Of a stretch of DNA of 64,000 nt, positions 21,549 to 33,359 are shown piece after piece. The notes under the pieces are model-generated. The model searched no databases. It was not told the origin of the DNA and worked only from the letters and a program-made list of their open reading frames with translations. A program made the position numbers and the translations under genes. Positions within the stretch are counted from its first letter, which is position 1; every line of letters begins with the position of its first letter. This DNA is from Certhia americana (taxonomy: Eukaryota > Chordata > Aves > Passeriformes > Certhiidae): positions 92,092,773-92,156,772 of the forward strand of contig CM031857.1 in assembly GCA_018697195.1 (NCBI GenBank). The letters run 5' to 3'.

Positions 21549-22754
21549 GTTTCATAATCCCCCAAGGACAGAGCCTGCCCAGCCTCCCTGTGCAGGACCT
21601 GCCTGTCCTCATGGAAAAGGTTTCAGTGCCAGCCTGAGGCCCTCTCATTTCAGTTCCTGCTGCTGAGGGCTCGGCTGTCTCCTCTTCCTCCCCTCCCCTC
21701 GGGCTCTGGGGTGTCTGTGAGGTGCCCCCAAAGCTGTCTCTGCCCTGGCTGGACCAGCCCCAGCCTCTGCTCATGGGGCTAGGCTCCAGCCTGGTACTGC
21801 AGTGGTGACCTCACCCTGGTTATTGGCGTCTCTCTGCACTGGGGGCACCGAACTGGGGCTGCCCAGATGGGCTCTGGCAACCAGTGCTGGGCATGGGGAG
21901 CCTGCCCCGAGCTCCTCATTGTGCTGCTGCTGCTGCAGCCCCAGATGCTGCTGCCTGTCTTTGCTACCAGCTCCTGCCCAGCTCCCTGCCCCAGTCAGAG
22001 TGTGTGTCTGCATACCAGTTTCCCATTTCCCTTGACTGCCTCCTCTCCATCAGTTTGTCTCATTACTTTTGAACCTGCTCATAATTTTGACTGCTACAAC
22101 ATCCTTTGCCAATGAGCTCAAAAAAATCAGTATTTTGTGAAAATTCAATTTTCATGAAAAAGTGCTCCTTTTCATTTGCTGTCTCTGGTGGTTTCATTTG
22201 GTGACCCACAGTTCTGTGAGAAGCACTGAATAAATTTTCTTATGCAGCACACAATTTTGTAGAGCTACATCATATTTCTCTTCAATCATCTGTTTCCCAA
22301 GCAGAAGAATCACATTCTGTTCAGTATTTTTCTGAAGTGGATCTATACAGCATATTCTTGTTATTTCCTGTACCTCTTTTCCATTTCCATGATAACCCTT
22401 TGAGATGAGATGACAGTATATGAAAAGAGGATGCATCATAAATTTACAATGTAATGATGCATGCTGTTTTGTGCTCCCTACTTTTCCTAGTAATTACCAA
22501 GAGTCTCCTTACTCCTTAACACTGAAACAGTGTTCTCAAAGCACTATCAGATATTTCTTACATATTCAGAGGAAATAGAGAGCCCATCAGTACCTGTGTG
22601 TATGTAGTTAAGAGTGTTTTCCTTATGTGACCTGTGGTGGATGCTGTAACACCAGCTTTCACCCCTGCCTTTATTTCCAGGTAAATTGTACTATGAGATC
22701 TCCTGCAACTGCCTGCAGCTGGTCACAGTTCAGATACCTTGGGATAATTTTGCA

Positions 22755-22868
22755 GATGTGGCCTTAGGGACATGGTTTAGTGGTGGGCATGGCATGCTGA
22801 TTTAACAGGTGGGTCTCTATGATCTGAGAAGTCTTTTCCAACCTAAACAATCCTGTGATTCTCTGACC
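22755..22868 (+). mobile_element. CR1 LINE 3' end, sense
   Basis: Ends with CTATGATCTGAGAAGTCTTT then TCCAACCTAAACAATCCTGT and GATTCTCTGA, the sense CR1 3' terminus (ATGATCTTAAAGGTCTTTTCC then AACCTAAATGATTCTATG in the family). The body upstream is decayed. Confidence 0.75.
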
Positions 22869-25800
22869 AACATACTCTCCCACCTCACAATGGCTGCTTT
22901 TCTTCCTACATCACTTACAAGTATTTTGAATAATGTAGATCACAACATAAATTTCACTCAGACTTCACCCATATCCTCTTTTCAGCTGCCTATTTATCTC
23001 TGGTTATATACCCCTACTTCTAAAGCTACTGTTAAAGCTTTTCTGTATCCTTGTTTCTTCAAAGATCTTGGATAAAGCGACCTGGGGGAAGAACCAAAGG
23101 CCAGCACTGTCCACTGGCCTGAACTGACTTTTCAGAGATTGGTCAGTCTGCACCAGAAGGTGCCCACAACCTAAAATCTGCACCAGTTTTTAGAAACTAA
23201 AAGAAACTGGCCTTTCCCAAATAATGCAGGCTCTAAACAAATATTTAGTACAAATAACTTTTACCAGGATAGACAAGTGGTGTCACATCAGTGCAACCCT
23301 GGTAGGAGGAGAACTGGGTGTTTCCCTTCAGGCAGGAGAAAGTCTCCATTAAGAAAGCTGTGCTTGAGTGAGCTACAGGCTGTGCTGCCATAGGGTTGTC
23401 ACAGCAGAGAAGGGGAAGGCTCCTACTCACTGGGTCTGCAAGGAGAAACAGCCTCAACCCTGAGAGAGAAGGACCATTCAAAGTGCTTTGTGGAGACCAG
23501 GCTGCCCGGTTCTGTGCTGGGAGGCACCACAGCCACTCTCACCACGTGCCTCTTTGCAAGCAATTAGAGTTATGGCTTTGTTAGGGAAGAGGAAGAGTAG
23601 CCTCTGCCTGGAGCAAACCCAGCATTTTTCCATAACCTTCCTGAAACGTGGTGGACCTGGTGTAAATGTGTCACCTGTATGCCTTTTACTGTAACATTTG
23701 AGAAATGCTTTTATAGCTGGGGAGACTCTCTTAACTGGGAGAAGGTGCACATTTTAATGGAAAACCATCAGGAGAACTCACTTAGAAAAGTCCTGAAAGC
23801 CTGAAGTAGACAGCAGGCAGCTGCTCACTGACATGGGCTAGGACTGTGTGGTTGTCACCCTGTGGGTCACCAGCCTGACAAGTAATTCCTCTTTATGAGC
23901 AGAGCAGGAGGACTGGGGGAGACAAGGGAGATGTAAAGTTGGGAATGCTGGAGCTGAGGCCATCCCCATTAGAACCACAAGACCTCTGCACTGTCAGCCC
24001 AAATAACCTGGGTGGCCTTGCCACTCTTCTGCCGTGAAAGCCCAAAGGTGGCACCTGAGGGAGGCCCATGCAGTGATTGCAGGGCAGCACTGTGCCCTCT
24101 GTGAGCACAGACGCTGCAGAAGCTCGTGTGTTGCACACACAGGATCAGTCAGAGCCCCATCCTTGCTCCAGCTGTGTCCTATGAAAGGCATGTGAGCGAG
24201 CTGAGATGGGTACCTGGGAGAAATGCTCAGAAATGCCTGCCACAACTTCACAGTGCCATGGGCCCAAGGGCAGCCTGGTCTGAGATGGAGTGGAACCTCA
24301 ACAAGCACATTGCTCACTAAAGGGACTCTCCTGCAAGCCCACCTCCCTCACACTCCTCTTGGGCTGTCAGGATAAAGGGAGGACCCCTTCATGCAGGATG
24401 TGCAGGACACAGCTCTTCTCTCACCACAGGGCACAGAGACAGCTGTCCATCGGGCAAGACCTCCAGATGTTTCCAACCCACAGCAGATCTGGCATCCCCT
24501 TCCTGTACACATCACACTGCTCGCTCCTGGACCTGGCTGCTGTGCAGCAGTGAGACGGAAAAGCTGTCTGTGGCCCATCCCTGGCCTTGCATATCCAGTG
24601 CTGGGGGAACACTTGAAGCATGAGGGATTTCTTGAGCTACTCTCCACTTGGATGAAGCAACCAAGTGAGTAAGGAAACTGCCCAAACACCCTGTGTTTGT
24701 CACAGCACAGACATACCAGTTCACCCACTCCATGGGTGTTTTGCCTGTTGCTTCTACAGCCTAATCTACAGGCTACAGAACTTAATTCTGAACTCAGTAC
24801 TCAATATAAGACAGAGGTCTGCAGATCCTTCAATTTTTATTACCTTAGTGGGAATGATTACTGTGCAAGAGAGACAAAAATCCCTTTAAATAAAAAATAG
24901 CTTTACTTTTTTTGTTCGCTAACCTCAAACCATGTTAGCATTGAATTTTAAAGATCAGGGCTGGAGTAATACAACTCACCAGTTAGGTCTTCACTAGCCT
25001 ATTATTGCACCAATTTCAGAAGGAGAAATCTGAAAAAATTGCCAGGGGAGATCGAGATCAGGCCGGTGACAAGCTGAAATGAAACAATAAGGCTCATTGT
25101 GTCTGTGATTTTATTAGTTTTTCAGCTTTCTCCTGAAGTGTGTTTCTCTCTCAAAACTTAAACACCAATGCTCTGCCAGAGAATCCCCTGGCACTTGGCC
25201 TGCTGGGTCAGACATCTGTGATACCTCAGTCATGTGCAGCCCCTGCAGATACTGAGGGCACCACATGAACTACACAAATAGAAGTGTGTCAAAGTCAGGC
25301 ATTTTAGACTCTGTAAGTGGCAAATTTTCATGCAGATCACGAAAGAGTTCCCATCATCTCTGAGAAGACAAAAAAGTGCTGTCCCCCAGGGCTCCTTCTG
25401 TATGTGTGATTTGTAAAATGTTAGGAAGCCAACTGATGGTTGCAAATTGCTTGACACTTGAGAGAAGGGATAAATAGATGAGGAAAAACTGGAGATCAAG
25501 GACTCTCTACTCAAAAAGCTCACATTTAAAAGATACTTCATTAGTATCAACATATCAACACAACATGGAGGTACTCTACTTCTGTAAAGCGATGTGCTTT
25601 GGCACTTCAAGAGCAAGCATTAACTGTCCACATACAAACAGGAATTAAAGAGTTAAGAAAAGGATTCCTTGTTAAAAGAATATTGTTTGAATTAAAGCTG
25701 TGCCAAGCAGGGAGACCTGTTAAAGAGAAAACAGCAGCTAAAACACAGGATGGGCAGCAGGTACAGTCTTTTGTAAGCAGGGTAACACTTCACACTTGTT

Positions 25801-28800
25801 TAACACTTGATTTTGATCAAATAAACCTGCTTTATTTCCATTTTGAGTCTTATCTAGCAATGAAGTGATCTCAAAGTAAGCCAGGAGGTGGTGATGTTCC
25901 TTACAGAAATAGCAAACTGCTGAACAGGATGCCTTGGGACCAGCTAACAGTGAATACAGCTCAGCACGTGTGGTGGAGGATGCCAGGCACAGAGATGTTT
26001 CTGTCATAAGTCATCTGGCAAGTGTAAGAGCTAGTAATATCAAGTGATAGCTAAAGGAGAAATATTTTCTCTAACTACATTTTTTGAAAAAATCTGCAGC
26101 TTTTCCACAGCTGAGGTAAATATGTTCCATGCCCAATGGAATAAATAAGTGGAGGGCACATAAAATGGGAGACTTCAATGCCTGAACCTGGGTGTGCAGT
26201 GCCTTCACCCAAAAAAATTCCTCTGTTCAGGCATTGCCTAGCAAAGAGGTCCTGGCAGCCAGCCCATGGCCCTTGCAAATACCTCTTTGGATGGAAAGTG
26301 ACTTACAAGGGAGGGTTTTGTGATTTAAGGGGACCATTTTTTGCCTCTTTGACTCTAATCAGGTCGATTTATACCATTGAAGGAGTTGTACATGTCTGGA
26401 AAATGTTTGCAATACTTCTGATTTGATGATGATTATTAGCCTGACCTTGCTGACCTTGATATCCAGACTATGAACTGTGATACACTCAAAGTGCTCAAGC
26501 CCTTTGGGGGATTTGGGGTAGTTTTTTCAGAAGCCGTGGTAGATGGCTGAGATATCACAGCTTGGTATTTCCCTGCCTTATGTCAGATGGCTTTTGCACT
26601 CCAGTGCTAACAAATTACTACACTGTCCTTTCTGAACCTCAGCTTTACTACTAGAATGTATTAGAGAAAATCAGAGCTGTGCAACATCTCCTGAAGGTGG
26701 GTTCATGTTGCAATATTGGTGTCATGTAATTCTTTCTAGGTCATCTTTGAATGGCATTTGTGCATTTGTAATGAGGGAACAGCCAGCTAAAAACGAAGTC
26801 CTGGACTTTCAAATGACTTGGCATAGCCTTCTGGGCCTGAATGTCAAGTCTAACTAAATAAGTCTTCAGGGGTCAGATTTGAGTTTTCAGTCTTTAAAAG
26901 CATGTTGTAGTATCAATATGCCTTATGCTTTTGCTTCCTGGGGAATTTGGAATGATCAAGCTTTGACAGTGTGATATTTTACCTCCTGAAAGTTTTTAAA
27001 GAGGTGATTCTATCAAAAACAATGTTGTTGCTGTTGGGGAGGTTTAAAATTTGTTTGTTTGCTTATGTCTGAGCCTTACACTGTGCTCACTCATTGTGTG
27101 TGGGTCACACTGCAAAGTGATACAGAATGCACTTCATATATGGTTCAAATGCTAGCTTTGGAACTCCATCCAATCCTTCCAGACCCAAATATCTTGTTAA
27201 TTAATTCTCAGTCTCAAACCCAAAATACATTTGTGTGTGTTATAGCAGACCACATGTTTTCTGACATTGGGATGAATGAAATTATCTGATTCACTGTTTG
27301 GGAATTGTGAACATACCCTATGATACGTCTGAATGTCACCACTCATTTTAAAATGCTCTCAACTAATGGCACTGTAAGGACTAATTATTGTGCTGTGATT
27401 CTAGGTGTGTTACATCAATCTTAATAATTACATGCTTGATTTAAGATTAACATATTGTGAAACATGCTTGTATTAAGATATTGTTTCTGGCAAATGGGGC
27501 ATCAAATATAACAGCAGTTCCCTCCACAGCGTTAGAAGAATTTTTCTCTTTTTCCTGCAGGGCATGCTAAATCACCATTTTCCTCTCTTCTGTGCTGAAG
27601 TTTTCCGACATTGTTGGGAAGTCAGAGGGCAGCAGGATTGTACAAAAAAATGTATAGATTGAATGGAATAGATATAAATGGTATGAGTTAATCCAATGAG
27701 GATGGATCTTGAGATAAGAAAAGATATGCCAGTGCCTTCACAGGTTTAGGCTGAATTAAAAAAGAAAATAGCTGGGTTGGTTTCTCTTTTCCCTGAAAAG
27801 AAAGTTATTTTACTTACAAGAATTAAAATTAAACATACTTCAGAATCCAGACATAACTGTTTTTCAAAGCTTCAGCACTCTGCTTATGTGCCAGTTTTGT
27901 CTGTAGAAGCTTTCCTCTTTTTGCATGACTGAGTTTGTAATAGCGAATAGAACCATCCTGCCAAAAGGGAGGGCTTGAAATTCTCCCTTGCATTTCTCCT
28001 GCAAGCATGGGCACCTGGCACCCTCACACAGCACGCAGCGTGTGTCTGCCTGAACCTGAGGGCTCTCCCCTTCTGCCTGGAGAGAGCTGGCACCTGGGAA
28101 GCACTTGCAGTGAGAAAACTGAGCTGCTGCTTGCAGCTGAAGCTGGATGCCCAGCTGAGTCTGCAGAGCTGACCCATTGCTGAGAAAAGGGAGTCAGTCC
28201 CACTTCTGCTGCTGCTGCTGCTCACCGCACTAGCCCACCACCTTCCTTGCATGGCTAGCACCTTCTTAGACCCTCTCCTGTTCCCATTCACCTACCACAA
28301 TGACAAAACCTGCTTTGGCTCAGAGAGGAGCCTGGTGCATTCCATCCCTGGCAGAGGTGGTGGTAGGAGATTTGGCCAGGGCCTGGGATGGGAACCACCC
28401 CCTTTGGCAGCAGGGAGCTGTTCTGTTGGCTCACACCGTCTTAGGAAACCTTACCCCCAGACAGCTGCAAAAGGAAGAATAGCACAAACAGCAACCTGGA
28501 AAGGAGGGAAAGAAGCTTCTTCCATCTCAGCCTGACTTTTCCCCTGCAGCAGCAGGTTTTAAGAAGCTGGCAAGGGGGCAGGAGCAGAAAGAGCAATAGT
28601 AGTAGACACAGGTGCCCAATGAAGGTGTAGCATGCAGGCAAAGAGCAGATTGAAGCCCCATGTGCCATCTCTAGTGGTGTGCCTTTAGAAAGAAGCCATT
28701 CATATACAGGAGTAAAATATAACTTCCTTTAAGGTAAGGAAAGAAACATAAAGATGTGTTCTCTGAGTGACCAAGACCTCCTGGGACTGCCCAGGACAGC

Positions 28801-29522
28801 ATCCCTGCTGCAAGGGCCGCATGGTCTTCTCCTTCCCCGTTCATAAACTGCAGCCATTTGGTATCTCAGAAAACAGCCCGTGAGACACCCATGACTATAA
28901 GGGCAGTGTGCAGGTCTGGGGCTGGTTCCCAAACTGCTCCACAGAACTTAAGGGACAAAACTTCAAGCCAGATTTAAAATTCCCTTAAGACACAAGGGAT
29001 ACTGATGGTAGCTTTATTCCTACTCCTTTACACTCACTCTCCATCCCCCTGATATTTCTTCAGTTGATATTGATCCATTTAAGATGTATAAAGCAAATAA
29101 CTGTATTTAACAGCCCTAGTTGTGAGCAATCAAAGAGCTCTTAGAAAATCTCAGAATGTGAATCTACAATGTTTACCCTCAGGCAGGAATTCCATTAATA
29201 ATTTAAGATGTCTGTGTGCAATTGAACAGTAATGGTAATTTTCAGCTACAAGGGATCAATCTAACAATGTATTCCAGATGTCTGTATGTTGTGGAAACAG
29301 TTCTCCTCTGGGTAAATGTCATCTTTATATACAGTGAGCTTTGAAAAATTACAGCCATTTTTCTCTATGGTTCATTTACAAAGCTTGGTTGAATCCCAGG
29401 AAAAACCCTTACAGTGTCACCCTCAGCTTGCACATGTATCATTGCCTTGCACAGCCAGCAGAACTGCTGCTGCCTTGCCCTGTAAGTCCAATGCTTCTTA
29501 AGTGTCCAAAGCCTCAGAAGTG

Positions 29523-29640
29523 AATCACAGAATCATAGCATATCCTGAGCTGGAAGGGCCCCACAAAAACCATCAAGTCTAAATCCTGTCCTTACACATG
29601 AAGAACCACACCACATGCCTGAGAGCATTAAGAGGGGGGC
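29523..29640 (-). mobile_element. CR1 LINE 3'-end fragment
   Basis: AATCACAGAATCATAGCATA, TCCTGAGCTGGAAGGGCCC, CATCAAGTCTAAATCCTG and CACATGCCTGAGAGCATTA are all typical of the antisense CR1 3' end. About 120 bp are recognisable. Confidence 0.8.
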
Positions 29641-29977
29641 ACTGGCTTCCTGAGAAGCAGCACTAGATCCACCCAGAGCTGGAGCAGCTGATGCCTCAAC
29701 CCAGGGCACAATCCCATTGGACACGTAAGGCCATACCATAGAGTTACACATCAGACAACGTGCTGTTTCTGCAAGAAAACATCTTTCAGTAGGATGCCTG
29801 GCTATCAACCTGGTTTCACAGTGGGATCCAAGGTGAACAAATCCATGTTGTGTCTACCTGCAGGGTCAGCAGCTCGATGCCAGCCTGGTAGAGGCCCCTC
29901 CCTCATGGGGAGGACTGGTTGCGTAGGTACAGAAAAGGCTCCCTCAAGACAAGGATGTAACCTCTGCAAAATGTATT

Positions 29978-30002
29978 TTCAGGGAGGGCAACAACTGAGA
30001 AA
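29978..30002 (+). repeat. 25-bp dispersed repeat, copy 1
   Basis: A 25-base string starting TTCAGGGAGGGCAACAACTG is identical to 33335-33359, and four of the next five bases also match. No parent family is recognised. The two copies are 3.3 kb apart in the same orientation. Confidence 0.6.
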
Positions 30003-30852
30003 TCAAGTAAGGAATATATCAGTGCAAATAAATTCCACATAAAAGCAATAGCTTTAAGAACATCCAGCCCAGGTACCTCTTGGTCTGGAGGCTCCTAAAA
30101 TCCCTGCTAACACACTTTCCCACAGGTGGGCAGTGTAACCCTTCAGGTACTGTAAATAAATAAACCATAACACCCCCTCTGGAAGGAGTACATCATAAAC
30201 TAAGCTTTGGTCCAAAGTCTCTGCTGGCTGCCTCCAGCTGGAGGATGGTGCACAAGCCTGCCTTCATCCCCCTTCAGAAGATGCCAGATGCTTTCCATGA
30301 TGGTTGTCCCTAATGACAGAGAGCTATGGGAATTCTACCAGCTGTGGCTAGCACTGTAACAACAAGAGCCAGCCTGATAGTCAAGGCTAACAGTGGGGGA
30401 GGGGGAAAATAATCAGTTTTTACTGGACTTTTCTGAATTCAGCCTCTCTCAACAAGGATGATTATAGCTAATTAGGCAGAACATGGTAACAACACTCGCA
30501 TTTGGATGTGTGGTGTCTCGATGGAAGAGGAAATTAAATAGGATGTGATCAGAGAGATGCAGACAAAGAAAATGAGGCCAGTCCAAATGAGTAGCTTTTC
30601 ATCAGAGAATGGATGAATAGATTAGTCAATTTATTTTGTTGTACCTAGAACATTAATAAGCTTTACATAGTATTGTTATTTGCAATTCAAGGAAGCATCT
30701 GACAATACCATCCTTGAGGCTATTGTTTCCCTCCTGGCCTGAACAGACACACACACTTCACCAAGTGTCCAATGCAGATGTAGTTGCTAAGTACCCAGGA
30801 TTGTCATGCTGAAAGGATGCCAGGGCTCAGCAAACTGAGGAGTAAAATAAGG

Positions 30853-30913
30853 ATTACAGAATCATTAAGGTTGGAAAAGCCCCTTGGGATGAACTCCACC
30901 AAGGAGGTGCAAG
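30853..30913 (-). mobile_element. CR1 LINE 3'-end fragment, interrupted by the solo LTR
   Basis: GGATTACAGAATCATTAAGG then TTGGAAAAGCCCCTTGGGAT resembles the antisense CR1 3' terminus (CAGAATCATTAAGGTTGGAA type). It abuts the LTR at 30919, so the LTR probably inserted next to or within this older element. Confidence 0.7.
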
Positions 30914-30918
30914 GTGGA

Positions 30919-31661
30919 TGTCATGGGTTGCAGTGCAAAATGCAACCAAAACTGTGTATTCTATCACCATCTGTTGAAACTGATGTGTGGGGTGGTGTAA
31001 TTGTCTGTCAATGGCCAACTGCTCAGAAACCTGCTGGGGCAGTTTTCTTATTTCTTCAGGACACAACCTCCTTCCAGGGAGAGATCTGCTGCTAATGGGC
31101 CATTGAGTCTCACTGCTAAAATTCCATTATCCCATTGGGAAATCCTCCATCCAGTGGGAGGAGCCAGGTATTCCTACCTGGATAAAACTCTGGGAGTTGG
31201 AAAACCAAGCAGCATTTCCGCTGCTTGATATTCTGAGAGGAAGACCTGGCCCATCTCTCATCACTGGCCCTTCAGCGAAGAACTACGCTTTTCTACAGGA
31301 GCATCACTTCAACAGAGCCACATCTGCCACTGGGACTGCAGCCACCATTGAATGGGACTGCCACCAACACCCTGACACACAGGGTGTCAGGTTGGATCCT
31401 GACTCTGTCAGTGGGTTTTGTTTGTTTGTTTGTTTGTTTGTTTGTTTGTTTGTTTTTCTCCATTGTAACACTGCATGTGCTTTGGTTTTATTGTTTATTT
31501 TAGTTCCCATAATAAAGAACTGTTATTCCTATTCCCATATCTTTGCCTGAGAGCCCCTTAAACTCAAAGTTATAATAATTCAGAGGGAGGGGGTTTAAAC
31601 TCTCCATTCCAAGGGAGGCTCCTGCCTTCTTTGGCAGACACCTGTCATTCAAACCACAACA
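30919..31661 (+). mobile_element. Solo LTR of an endogenous retrovirus with 5-bp target duplication
   Basis: A 743-bp unit starting TGTCATGGGTTGCAG and ending AAACCACAACA, with the canonical TG...CA termini. It is flanked by perfect direct repeats GTGGA (30914-30918 and 31662-31666). On the plus strand it has a TATA-like GATAAAACT at 31181-31189 and an AATAAA at 31511-31516, giving a U3-R-U5 order. No primer site, gag or pol is attached, so it is a solo LTR left by LTR-LTR recombination. The 5-bp duplication fits class III or class I elements better than 6-bp class II elements. A (TTTG)n tract at 31416-31457 lies near the expected U3/R region. Short open frames inside it are not genes. Confidence 0.85.
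31416..31457 (+). repeat. (TTTG)n microsatellite inside the solo LTR
   Basis: About nine TTTG units followed by T-rich sequence, located between the TATA-like motif and the AATAAA of the LTR. It is probably a slippage expansion after insertion. Confidence 0.85.
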
Positions 31662-33334
31662 GTGGACCAGATGGCTGGGTCCAGTGAAGGCAATGGCAGC
31701 TTCAGGACAACTCAGAGACAGCTGGCAAAATTTCTGGATGTTTTTGATATAGTACAAAAGCTTTAAATGTGAGCAGAGATTTGTGCCACTTTGGCTGCTA
31801 GCAGGGGTGATTGATCCCAGCTCTGAGACATACAGCTCTGGTCTGACCATCCTGTAAAACTATATCCCTAACCTTGTAGCAACTCTTGAAAATTTAGATT
31901 TCCAGGCAAAGGGTTTTTTTTTACATTATGCTACCATATAAGAACTGGGAAGCATATATACTTTGAACTGATTTTTTTCTTGCCTGCTGTTGGTAGTGCC
32001 CCCAGTGTGGTCAGAGACAAGAAGTAACCTGAGGTGGAAGAAGGAATCAGTCTCTGTCATCCTCCTCAGCATGAGCAAACAGCAGGATTACACCTAGTGG
32101 TCACTGTTTGCAGTCATGATCAAACACCAAACACCTGTCCATGTGCTGCCAAGGCAGAAAGCAAGCAATGGAAAGATTCTCACTGATTAAAGGTAATGTC
32201 AAGGGAAATCCCTCAGCCTATGAATTCTGCACAGCACAAATTGGGAAATTACATCCAGAAATTCCTTCACGCTCTCCCCATACCAAAATTGCATCACAGT
32301 TTCAAGCTGGGCACCTGGCTCTAAACACCGTTTTTGGACAGTGATTTTCTCTCTCCTGTGAGCTGAAAGAACAAAATCACAAACAAGTATATGAGACAAT
32401 TATTACACAATAACCTCTCCATAACCTAGTGGGGAGGAATTGTGATCAAAACCAGCTTTGCAGTAAGATGTAACAGTTACCAATAAAAGCTTCAGGCTGT
32501 GCCACTGAAGCTGCATACTATCCATGCAATTTACAGATTCTATTTTAATTTAGCCACTGTCCCCAGAATATGAATGAGGCAAATAAAAGCCTTCACAGGA
32601 GCAGAAACAACAGCGAAGCTACAGAGGTGTCCGAGTAGGGACAGGCAGTTCAGGCTTCAGGCAAGACAGCAAATAACCCAAGACCCAGAGCTCAGCAGTG
32701 TGTGGCTTCTCCCAGGTGCCTCCTGCTGCAGCATCATTCCTTGCAGGAGGGCCTGACCACAGCCACGTGGGGAGGGCAGGTGATGGCTGCCTGTACAGGG
32801 AAGGCTGGGCAATGTGGGTGGAGAAACTGTCCCCAGGCTGAGAGACAGGGTATTGCTCTTAGGGCTGCCAGTCACCCCTTTCCATAAGTGTCCTGCTTGA
32901 TAAACAGTGTTTCAAATAATGAAAAAATAGAATTAAAATTTAGCCAGGTCTTAAGATAGAGGGAAATAATAACCATAGCCCCACAGCTTAAATATATTAT
33001 TAATGTATTTAAAGATACACTGGCTGCCAAAACATCACCTTCAGCTCTGTTCTCCTCAGAACAAGCTACAAGTTCACAGCTTGTTCCAAACATGCTTCCC
33101 ATCAGCTTGCTTTGCCACTTGAACACATCAATACCCCCAGTCTCCTTCAGCCTTCACTTTCACATAGGAATGGTGTGATAAACTTATTTTTGCAGGACAC
33201 ACAGAAATTCTCAAGTAACAACTTGTTGGTCTTTAAAAGCAAGTGTCAATATTTTTCAACTCTTTCAGAAATATGGATTTGATTTTTTCTAGCACTGCTG
33301 CTATTTTTTAAATTTTATTTTCCAAGTACTTTTC

Positions 33335-33359
33335 TTCAGGGAGGGCAACAACTGAGAAA
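33335..33359 (+). repeat. 25-bp dispersed repeat, copy 2
   Basis: Identical to 29978-30002 over 25 bases, in the same orientation. The flanks are unrelated apart from a few bases. Confidence 0.6.

Larger units (their letters stand above)
20186..29522. other. Intergenic desert, second part
   Basis: No gene recognised. It contains a 17-base A run at 20481-20497, CR1 pieces at about 21452-21548 and 22755-22868, and moderately GC-rich islands near 21.5-22.0 and 24.0-24.6 kb. Those islands produce overlapping chance frames on both strands. No splice-bounded, protein-like exon was found. Confidence 0.6.

Noticed and set aside
24348..24728. Cluster of overlapping frames in a GC-richer patch
   Set aside because: Frames are open on both strands at once with no protein-like motif, which reflects base composition.
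31197..31550. 117-codon frame in the solo LTR
   Set aside because: Lies entirely inside LTR sequence, includes the TTTG repeat as FVCL runs, and has no similarity to a protein.
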